NCBI GenBank assembly: GCA_030154025.1
Contig: JASKKT010000012.1
Span: forward strand, 1-48,276
DNA from: Methanolobus sp.
GTDB lineage: Archaea; Halobacteriota; Methanosarcinia; Methanosarcinales; Methanosarcinaceae
Direction of reading: 5' to 3'
Length of the DNA stretch: 48,276 nucleotides
Shown here: one piece after another, positions 41,890 to 48,276 of the stretch
How positions within the stretch are numbered: position 1 is the first letter of the stretch
Layout: each line of letters starts with the position of its first letter
Translations under genes and position numbers: made by a program
The notes under the pieces: model-generated
Seen by the model: only the letters and a program-made list of their open reading frames with translations
Databases searched by the model: none
What the model was told of the DNA's origin: nothing

Positions 41890-43168
41890 TTCAGTACTTC
41901 ACTAATTGAATAAGGCACAGAGTAAAGCTATCCGATAGAATTATATGCGGCGGGAACGCCGCCATATGTCATTTCTATCATTCAATTCAAGTACCTGTGA
42001 TAAGATTGAATTAAGGCCAAAACAATGTATTGATACTGTTCCTAAACCACTTCTAGAGAATATCAACATCAAGATAAATGGTCCACTTAGCTCTAAAGAG
42101 CTATTTAATGCTGCCATATGTATGGCAGTGGATAACAGTCCAGTTCATTCTGCATCAAAACACTATCAAGAGATTCCATGTGAGACGCCTTTAAGATATC
42201 ATTTCAAGAAACTAATTCTTGAAGAGCTTATCCAGGTAAATGAGAGTATTCTTCTCCCAGGGTTCTCTCAGTACTCTAAAACCAGAGAAAAAGTATGAAT
42301 TCGCTATCGATTTTACAAATGATCCCTATTACGGGACAATTAATTCAGCCAATGAAGATTACGTGATACGAAGTCAGGCCAAGAAATCTACAAACTCATT
42401 TTATTCGTATGTATCACTTTCGATCATAAACAAGAACGGGAGATATACAATTGCAGTTCTTCCAGTTGAGAGGAACAAAACAAAGGTTGATTACCTCACT
42501 TATTTCATAGATCTTATCAAGGAACTGAAATTCAGCATTAGGGTGCTTTGTCTGGATCGGGAGTTCTGCTCTGTAGATGTATTTGAGTTCTTGCAGAACA
42601 ATGAGATTCCTCACATTACACAGTAGTAAGAAAGGGAAAATTGATCAAGCAACTACTTGACGGGAGAAAAGCAAGGTCTTCTGAGTATGTAATGAAGAAT
42701 GCTCAAAAGAAAGAAGTTCGCTTAGATGTCATAATTGATGTCAAATATCTGAAAGGTAAAAGAGGTAAATGTGGATGTGAAAACCTTGGTTTTGTTGTTT
42801 ATGGAGTTAACTGGTCTCCAAGGAAAATTAGTACAGTCTACAGAAGACGATTTGCTATCGAGTCATCATATAGGATGAGAAATACCGTCAAACCAAAAAC
42901 ATCAACAAGGGACGTTACCTTAAGATACTTCTTTACTTTAATATCGTTCCTGCTGAGAAATGCATGGCTCTGTCTCCAGAAAAAACATTTCACAATAGTA
43001 AAACCAGGTCCATTAACCATTGATGAGGATAAGTTCAGGTTTGCCAGATTTATCCTGTTCGTTGAAGAATGGCTTAGGAGAAAATTAAGAATTCAGTTAG
43101 TGGTGCAATGTTTAAGGTAGAATGATAGCAGGAAGAAAAAATAAAGGTAAATTTAGAGAAGTACTGAA
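41890..43168 (+). mobile_element. ISH3-like insertion sequence, decayed
   Basis: Imperfect 16-base terminal inverted repeats: TTCAGTACTTCACTAA at 41890-41905 and TTAGAGAAGTACTGAA at 43153-43168 (one mismatch). Between them is a single transposase gene in broken form. The total of about 1.28 kb is close to ISH3-family elements. No target-site duplication is visible (ACAAT on the left, TCTAG on the right), suggesting deletion of one flank after insertion. Confidence 0.7.
41966..43120 (+). pseudogene. ISH3-family-like transposase, two frame changes
   Basis: DDE-type transposase read in three pieces: 41966-42298 (MSFLSFNSSTCDKIELRPKQ onward), about 42270-42626 (YEFAIDFTNDPYYG, then the LCLDREFCSVDVFEFL region with the second Asp) and about 42620-43120 (RKGKLIKQLLDGRKARSSEY, then YRRRFAIESSYRMRN with the final Glu). 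The first change lies near 42270-42298. The second is at 42620-42628, where TAGTAA interrupts HIT/VVRKGK. Catalytic residues remain recognisable, so decay is recent, but a full transposase cannot be made without frameshifting. Confidence 0.8.
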
Positions 43169-43361
43169 TCTAGGTCATTTCGATTGCTCCATCCGAATAT
43201 TTCAATGAAAACAGTACGCTGCGACCGTATACATATTGATTGGTAGTATTTTTCATGTGCTTCAATATAGCAAATGATATTCAGGAAATAGTTAAAAATG
43301 TGGGGGCACACAAAGTAAATAGGTACCTAAAGATAATATCTAAAAAAGTAAAGGTGATAAA

Positions 43362-44981
43362 ATGTTCTGCTACCAGTGTCAAGAAACAATGAAGGGAAAA
43401 GGCTGCACAAAGAATGGGATGTGCGGTAAGAAAGGGGAGGTTGCAGACCTTCAGGATGATCTCATCTATGTGCTTAAGAGCATTGCCTTCTACAACCAGA
43501 AAGCAAGAAAGGCAAACATTTCAGAGAACAGCACTGATGATTTTATGCTCGATGCATTGTTCTCAACCATAACAAACACCGATTTCAGAGCTACTGGAAT
43601 TCAGGAACGCATCGACAAAGGATTCAGGATCCAGAATGAGATCCGGCATAAACTTCTGGAAAACAACGCACTTGATGAGAACAATCTGCCTGAGATCGCA
43701 ACTTTGACCCCGGAAAACCTCAAGGACAGGAATACAGGCATACTTGCAACAGAGGATGAAGATATCCGGTCATTAAGGGAATTGTTGATTTTTGGTATCA
43801 AAGGAATTGCAGCATATGCACATCATGCTATGATGCTTGGTAATATCAATAAGAAGGTCAACTCATTCATTGAAGAAGGACTTGTGGCAACCACTGACGA
43901 CAGCCTGACCGATAAGGACCTCATCTCACTTGTCCTGAAATGCGGGGAAAAAGGCTTTGATGTGATGGCAGACCTTGACAGGGTGAATACAACTGAATTC
44001 GGAAATCCTGAACCTACACAGGTTAACATTGGAACAAGAGGCAATCCCGGGATTCTCATAAGTGGTCATGATCTAAAGGACCTGAAACAACTATTGGACC
44101 AAAGCGAGGGAACCGGTGTGGATGTCTATACTCATGGTGAGATGCTCCCCGCAAACTCGTATCCTGAGTTTAAGAAATATGAACATCTGGTAGGCAACTA
44201 TGGCGGCTCATGGTGGCATCAGAAAGAGGAATTCGAGAGTTTCAACGGTCCGATATTACTGACAAGCAACTGCATAATTCCTCCAAGGGAGAGTTACATT
44301 GGCAGGTTATACACCACCGGCTCCGTAGGTTATGACGGTGCCACACATATTGTAGCCAGAGATGGTCAGAAAGATTTCTCCACTCTCATCGAACAGGCAA
44401 AAACCTGTAAACCTCCGATGCAACTGGAAGAAGGTACCATCATGGGCGGCTTTGCTTACAACTCCTTACTATCGAATGCGGACAAGATCGTTGATGCCGT
44501 CAAAGCAGGAAAGATTAAGAAGTTCATTGTCATGGCAGGTTGCGACGGACGGCACAAAGACAGGCAATACTACACTGATTTTGCAGAAGCATTGCCCAAA
44601 GATACCGTTATTCTTACCGCGGGATGTGCAAAATATCGCTACAACAAACTTAACCTTGGAGAGATCGATGGAATTCCGAGGGTACTGGACGCAGGGCAGT
44701 GTAATGACTCGTTCTCACTGATCGTAATTGCACAGGGTCTTATGGCAAGACTTGGATTTACAGATGTTAATGAGGCACCGATATCATACAATATCGCATG
44801 GTACGAACAAAAGGCAGTCCTTGTATTGCTTACCCTCCTGAGACTGGAAATAAAGAACATCACACTTGGTCCGACACTTCCGGCCTTTGTTTCACCGAAT
44901 GTCCTCAAGGTGCTAGTGGAGAAGTTCAATATCACACCGAACAGCACCGTGGAAGAAGACATGGAGAGACTTTTAAAATGA
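43362..44981 (+). CDS. hcp: Hybrid cluster protein / hydroxylamine reductase, copy 2
   Basis: 539 residues and strongly similar to copy 1 at 39210 throughout. The class I cysteine motif is [19 protein letters not shown]; hybrid-cluster ligand motifs [35 protein letters not shown] and DAGQCNDS are intact. AAGGTGAT precedes the ATG. The region 43169-43361 upstream contains AT-rich tracts and GGTACC but shares no obvious promoter block with copy 1. Both copies appear functional; they may be regulated differently or derive from a local duplication later invaded by an IS. Confidence 0.95.
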   Translation: MFCYQCQETMKGKGCTKNGMCGKKGEVADLQDDLIYVLKSIAFYNQKARKANISENSTDDFMLDALFSTITNTDFRATGIQERIDKGFRIQNEIRHKLLENNALDENNLPEIATLTPENLKDRNTGILATEDEDIRSLRELLIFGIKGIAAYAHHAMMLGNINKKVNSFIEEGLVATTDDSLTDKDLISLVLKCGEKGFDVMADLDRVNTTEFGNPEPTQVNIGTRGNPGILISGHDLKDLKQLLDQSEGTGVDVYTHGEMLPANSYPEFKKYEHLVGNYGGSWWHQKEEFESFNGPILLTSNCIIPPRESYIGRLYTTGSVGYDGATHIVARDGQKDFSTLIEQAKTCKPPMQLEEGTIMGGFAYNSLLSNADKIVDAVKAGKIKKFIVMAGCDGRHKDRQYYTDFAEALPKDTVILTAGCAKYRYNKLNLGEIDGIPRVLDAGQCNDSFSLIVIAQGLMARLGFTDVNEAPISYNIAWYEQKAVLVLLTLLRLEIKNITLGPTLPAFVSPNVLKVLVEKFNITPNSTVEEDMERLLK

Positions 44982-45042
44982 AATTCAGACTTTGTAGAAA
45001 TCCTAACAAATTCAAGATCGTAGGTTGAGGTCGACAAGCCCG

Positions 45043-45068
45043 TTCAATAAGTGTCAACACTTATTGAA
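45043..45068. terminator. perfect 26-base hairpin after the second hcp
   Basis: TTCAATAAGTGT and ACACTTATTGAA, 12-base perfect arms with CA between, then a T-rich tract (TTAGTTTATTGTCTTTA). It lies between the convergent hcp and the 45107 gene, so it may end both transcripts. The near-zero loop would also suit a protein-binding palindrome. Confidence 0.5.
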
Positions 45069-45106
45069 ATTAGTTTATTGTCTTTACAATCACCTTGCAC
45101 GGATTT

Positions 45107-45649
45107 CTACAGAGCTAATTCTTCTGCATAATGGTCTTCATGCTCTTCCTCCAGACAATCCTCACATAGGAGTACTTGTTTCTGTTCTTCCTCCGAGCAA
45201 TCAATACAGATCCATGTGGCAATCGTTTTCTTTTTTATTTTCTTACAGGATACACAATATCTGTTTCTTGTTTTGTTCTTAGAAGTGATGCGGGGATATT
45301 TCGCTCCGTCCACGGGTTCTACAATTTTCTCGAGCTTAATTACGTGCTGGATATCATCGCCAAAGTCATAAACATACTCGATCGTAGTGCCTTCTACAAG
45401 TTCAAGTTCATCGATCTCCTTATTAGCACCCGCACCACTCCCATCAGGTTCAATTTCACCGAAACCTTCTGATCTCCATACCCTGCCTGAGAAAAATTCG
45501 CTAAGGTGATAATCATCGTGATTGAATGCTTCACGCATGATGCTATCCAAATCTCCAAGCGTTTGATCACCCTTGATTTCAATACGGCGCCAGACACCTT
45601 TCCTATGTTTCAATGCTGCATTGAAAACGTATACTTTATTGTTTGCCAC
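45107..45649 (-). CDS. Plasmid pRiA4b ORF-3-like protein with C-terminal zinc-binding region
   Basis: 180 residues. The first 115 residues fit the PRiA4_ORF3 family: KHRKGVWRRIEI, LGDLDSIMREAFNHDDYHLSEF and EYVYDFGDDIQHVIKLE. The function is unknown; the family is found on plasmids and near mobile elements. The C-terminal 45 residues carry CVSCKK, CIDCSEEE, CEDCLEEEHEDHYAEE: three Cys pairs plus His, like a B-box or treble-clef zinc finger. Position among IS remnants suggests horizontal origin. Confidence 0.82.
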   Translation of the reverse strand: MANNKVYVFNAALKHRKGVWRRIEIKGDQTLGDLDSIMREAFNHDDYHLSEFFSGRVWRSEGFGEIEPDGSGAGANKEIDELELVEGTTIEYVYDFGDDIQHVIKLEKIVEPVDGAKYPRITSKNKTRNRYCVSCKKIKKKTIATWICIDCSEEEQKQVLLCEDCLEEEHEDHYAEELAL

Positions 45650-45829
45650 AACAAACCATCCATATGTTACCTAAAACCAAACAAGACATTTTATAACCTC
45701 TTCACAAAAGTAGTTTGCTACATTACATAGATATTAGTCGCCAAAATATTACATCTCTCATTTGCATTGTTCTTGTTTATTGTTCTCCACACATCTGCCA
45801 TTCATCTGAGAAAAGTAATGAACATCCGA

Positions 45830-45979
45830 TTACGAGAGTTTCACTATTTCAGCATTATCTGGGTCAAGCCCGCTCCATTTGACCTTATATCCGAGAATAT
45901 CAAACACCTGCTGACCTTTAATCCCATATTTCTCGATAATAGTAAGCTCACATTCCGCACGTAGATAACAAAAGTTCAT
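45830..45979 (-). CDS. Small unknown protein (49 residues), leaderless
   Basis: Frame from ATG at 45979 to TAA at 45830: begins MNFCYLRAECELTIIEKYG, middle GQQVFDILGYKVKWSGLDPD, end NAEIVKLS. The codon pattern and composition look like protein, with no rare oddities. A TATATATAA element on the minus strand (about 46004-46012) is 29 bases before the ATG, fitting a leaderless start. No family is recognised. It might instead be the tail of an older, larger gene. The rest of 45650-46315 holds no further gene that I can support. Confidence 0.45.
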   Translation of the reverse strand: MNFCYLRAECELTIIEKYGIKGQQVFDILGYKVKWSGLDPDNAEIVKLS

Positions 45980-46002
45980 AATTTTGCTTGATGCTTGTTT
46001 TG

Positions 46003-46013
46003 ATTATATATAC
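46003..46013 (-). promoter_or_regulatory. TATA element for the 49-residue ORF
   Basis: TATATATAA read on the minus strand, about 29 bases upstream of the ATG at 45979. Confidence 0.4.
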
Positions 46014-46315
46014 TAAGAAGTATATTTAATATGTACCACGGGAATGCTGTCAAAACGGGACGTTTTTGAATATATACAAATAAAATCGATACTAATCTAA
46101 CTACAAAAACGCTAGCAAGCAAAATTATTCAAAATGAATTAGTACCTGCGGAATGTGAGATTGGGTATGCGTAGTGAAAGTTATTGCTTTTATTCAGAAG
46201 GTGCGAATTCACTTTGAATAGCAATTGCAACTGTCATTCGTGTCTTGTTATGTTCGACATTCATTAATTTGCAAATCTCACATCAAACAAGTATAAAATT
46301 GGAGGAACGAAAGTA

Positions 46316-46966
46316 CTATTCACTTTCAGTCAGCGCATCCTCATAAAGTCTTTTAATGTTAGTAGGAATTGGATTATTCTTTAAAAGTTTTGCAAAGAAT
46401 ACAAGATTATTCACCATATATCTTACTGTTTTGTTGGTGTATAGATGTTTCTCTCCGCCGGCAGCTATGTAGCTTGGGCCCGGACCTGCATCACCAACCC
46501 AATAACTATCCACATTTGGGGGTACGGTACATCCCAAATGGGTTAGATTGAAGAGAGTATTAGCTGCTACATTGTGAGCACCATCCTCGTTACCTGTAAC
46601 AATTACTCCTGCAACTTTACCGTAAAGTGGGAACTGACCAGTTTCAGGATCACCTTCATCATAAGTCCCATCAAGCCTTTCAAATACTAACTGTGTCACA
46701 GATGAACGGACACCGAACCATATAGGAGACCCTATTACAAGGATATCACATGATTTTATCTTATCGAGTATCAGAGGCCATTCGTCATCTTCACCCTCAT
46801 AAGAAGAGACACCAAACTTGACTTTATAGTCCACTACCCTTATAACTTCACTCTCAACACCAAGTTCTTCAAATAGTTTTACAGCTTTGTCAATAAGAGC
46901 TCTGGTGTTTGATATTTCGGGAGATTGCTTCAAAGTACAATTCAGAAATATTGCTTTTAATCCCAT
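46316..46966 (-). CDS. Flavodoxin-fold NAD(P)H-dependent oxidoreductase
   Basis: 216 residues. It has the N-terminal FMN phosphate loop (FLNCTLKQSPEISNTRALID), the flavin-contact loop IGSPIWFGVRSSVTQLVFER and the second flavin loop TGNEDGAHNVAAN, all of the NADPH-dependent FMN reductase/flavodoxin-2 group. There are no Cys clusters of an iron-sulfur flavoprotein. Quinone, azo or iron reductase roles are possible. The start codon lies 28 bases from the centre of a palindromic TATA element, so the mRNA is probably leaderless. Confidence 0.85.
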   Translation of the reverse strand: MGLKAIFLNCTLKQSPEISNTRALIDKAVKLFEELGVESEVIRVVDYKVKFGVSSYEGEDDEWPLILDKIKSCDILVIGSPIWFGVRSSVTQLVFERLDGTYDEGDPETGQFPLYGKVAGVIVTGNEDGAHNVAANTLFNLTHLGCTVPPNVDSYWVGDAGPGPSYIAAGGEKHLYTNKTVRYMVNNLVFFAKLLKNNPIPTNIKRLYEDALTESE

Positions 46967-46986
46967 AAAGGAAATTATGTGATAGA

Positions 46987-47002
46987 GGTATAAATATATA
47001 CC
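46987..47002 (-). promoter_or_regulatory. palindromic TATA element / operator of the oxidoreductase gene
   Basis: GGTATA-AATA-TATACC is a perfect 16-base inverted repeat containing the TATA box, centred 28 bases before the ATG at 46966. A repressor bound here would block TBP. The gap 46967-47116 also holds T-rich tracts (GGGTTTTTATCCTTTTTAG) after the gene at 47117 in neither coding frame. Confidence 0.5.
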
Positions 47003-47116
47003 TTGTAATGTTTGCTATAAGTGGGACAATATATCAACATTAAGGGTTTTTATCCTTTTTAGCCGTTGTGTAAAAAATAGAGTAGGAAATAGATTTTCGA
47101 CATAGCCCTATTTCTT

Positions 47117-47629
47117 TCAATGACTGTGTTTTTCTATTATATTCAGATACAAATGATGAGAATATACAACAAAATTCATGAATGCGTGAACATATTCTCT
47201 TCCAGCGGCAACATCATTTACATCATAGTTCTTTCTGGCCACTACTTCCCTGAACCTTTTCTGCAGCTCATTCTCAAGCGTATCGGTCATAAAATCCATC
47301 ATTCCTTCCAGATTTTCAGTATCAATCGCTCTTTCTGCTCTAGGAACCACCGGCCCTTCATCAAGACCCGCAGGTTTTATTCCACTATATACTGCACCTT
47401 CACCTTTCCTGTGAAGACGAACAGCGGTTTCAAGGACCCACTCATCAGCTACCTCTTTTGCTTCCTTGCCCAATTTTCTAGCCTTTATTGCTTTATCGAA
47501 CACCATTTTCATCTCAGCTTCAGAGTCATCAGGAAGCCATATTAATATGGGATTTACGTTTTCGCTTTCGAGCGATCTTTCAACAGCTTTTGCAACGGGT
47601 CCATCTCTTGTATCACAGTGCGGTGGCAT
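47117..47629 (-). CDS. DUF6448 family protein
   Basis: 170 residues from the ATG at 47629, chosen because GGAGGAAG lies just upstream; the frame is open to 47665. Family features are recognisable from memory: PPHCDTRDGPVAKAVERSLE near the start, VHRKGEGAVYSGIKPAG-like segment (LHRKGEGAVYSGIKPAGLDE), VPRAERAIDT and YDVNDVAAGREYVHAF. The function is unknown. It is His- and Asp-rich in places, so metal binding is conceivable. It is isolated between the oxidoreductase and an IS1 remnant. Confidence 0.8.
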   Translation of the reverse strand: MPPHCDTRDGPVAKAVERSLESENVNPILIWLPDDSEAEMKMVFDKAIKARKLGKEAKEVADEWVLETAVRLHRKGEGAVYSGIKPAGLDEGPVVPRAERAIDTENLEGMMDFMTDTLENELQKRFREVVARKNYDVNDVAAGREYVHAFMNFVVYSHHLYLNIIEKHSH

Positions 47630-47812
47630 ATTTCTTCCTCCTATGTGATAATATATCCTAAGCAAAGATAAGTGATTTGCGATTAACTCCTCCTCACCTC
47701 CAAACTAAAATCAAGGTTTGTACGATTACTTTCGGCAGTTTTATTCTACAATAAGAATATGTTTTTATTTACGTATACTTTAAAGATTATCACATAGTCC
47801 CGCTTTTGTATT

Positions 47813-48276
47813 CAGGAACGACAGGCTTTACAGCTATATCTTGATGGATTGGGATTTCGTTCAATTGGACGTTATTTAGGAGTGAGTCATGTCTCTGTTC
47901 AAAACTGGACAAAGACATCCGGACAGGAGTTAGAGGATCTAAAGAGTGAAAACGAGATTGAGATCGTTGAGTTAGACGAAATGCATACCTATATCAACCA
48001 AAAAAAATTATTGCTGGATCGGGATTGCTGTTGATAGAAATGGGAAAAGACTCATCAACTGCTCTTTTGGTAGCAGAGGAACCAAAACAGGACAAAAGCT
48101 CTGGGAAAAACTAGAGGAGAAGGAGATCGGGGAAGTGATGACCGATAACTGGAAAGCATATGCAGAATTCCTTCCGGAGAATATCCATACACGATCAAAG
48201 GCAGAAACATATACAGTAGAAGGATACAACAGTATATTCAGACACTTTCTGGCAAGATTGAGAAGAAAAACAAAAT
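47813..48276 (+). mobile_element. IS1-family transposase, 5' truncated, frame break at A8, runs off the window
   Basis: Similarity begins QERQALQLYLDGLGFRSIG and SHVSVQNW (the helix-turn-helix part), goes on through IEIVELDEMHTYINQKK, and then, one frame back, NYCWIGIAVDRNGKR, FGSRGTKTGQKLW, VMTDNWKAYAEFLP, SKAETYTVEGYNSIFRHFL and RRKTK, still open at the window end. This is the IS1 InsB-like DDE core. The N-terminal zinc-ribbon part is missing; an in-frame TAG at 47795 precedes the similarity. The frames meet at eight As (48000-48007), where a -1 slip would join them. Confidence 0.8.

Noticed and set aside
43169-43361. Missing front half of the editing-domain gene to the right of the IS
   Set aside because: All three minus-strand frames were read; none resembles the start of an editing domain.
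45650-46315. Other short plus-strand frames in this gap (for example 45767-45964)
   Set aside because: Biased composition, no start signals and partly antisense to the better-supported 49-residue ORF.
1-48276. CRISPR array, prophage or complete defence operon
   Set aside because: No regularly spaced repeats, no cas, phage structural or restriction genes seen on either strand.

Overview
The window comes from a methylotrophic-type methanogenic archaeon, most likely a member of the Methanosarcinaceae (inference). It carries genes for three methanogen cofactors: MptD for methanopterin, the CfbB/CbiA family for F430, and homoaconitase small subunit plus isopropylmalate/homoisocitrate dehydrogenase for coenzyme B or leucine. 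It also has archaeal information-processing genes (PCNA, primase large subunit, TFS, archaeal AlaRS, RtcB with archease), archaeal surface biology (AglB, archaellum, archaeosortase A) and TATA/BRE-like promoters, several of which would give leaderless transcripts.

Layout. 1-4.5 kb: a glycan module of GDP-fucose synthase with a disrupted 5' end, a family 2 glycosyltransferase and the oligosaccharyltransferase AglB. 4.6-7.1 kb: homoaconitase-type small subunit, an unknown conserved-looking protein and aksF/leuB in one operon. 7.1-13.5 kb, minus strand: an archaellum motor operon arlCE-F-G-H-I-J with no archaellin gene beside it. 13.6-14.7 kb: a methyltransferase with a THUMP-like tail. 14.7-20.4 kb, minus strand: alaS followed by a three-gene signalling set, namely a two-domain RecA/KaiC-like P-loop protein, a P-loop-less RecA-like domain fused to a receiver, and a stand-alone receiver. 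20.7-22.4 kb: two unknown small proteins and surE. 22.4-23.5 kb, minus strand: moaA and a 49-residue gene coupled to it. 23.6-24.9 kb: cfbB. 24.9-27.6 kb, minus strand: nudix, tfs, pcna, priL. 27.7-30.3 kb: artA, archaetidylserine decarboxylase, archaetidylserine synthase and mptD. 30.3-32.5 kb, minus strand: argD-hisC. 32.7-34.5 kb: a small membrane protein, a bactofilin-like protein and a stand-alone PUA protein. 34.6-38.3 kb: a candidate structured RNA, then rtcB, archease, an archaetidylinositol-phosphate synthase-like enzyme and a class II aldolase. 38.4 kb: tRNA-Thr(UGU).

The last 10 kb is a patchwork. Two class I hybrid cluster proteins (Hcp) flank a zone with a truncated cupin-like start, an intact methyltransferase, the tail of a threonyl-tRNA synthetase editing-domain protein cut by an IS, and the IS itself, an ISH3-like element broken by two frame changes. 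Beyond the second hcp are a pRiA4b ORF-3-like protein with a zinc-binding tail, a tiny leaderless ORF, a flavodoxin-type oxidoreductase, a DUF6448 protein and a 5'-truncated IS1-family transposase that runs off the end. An unrecognised frameshifted gene lies between the tRNA and the first hcp.

Functional links. Surface anchoring is well represented: ArtA sits with the two enzymes that make archaetidylethanolamine, a proposed lipid acceptor, and AglB glycosylates exported proteins such as S-layer protein and archaellin. The signalling set next to the archaellum operon is the best candidate for an uncharacterised system.
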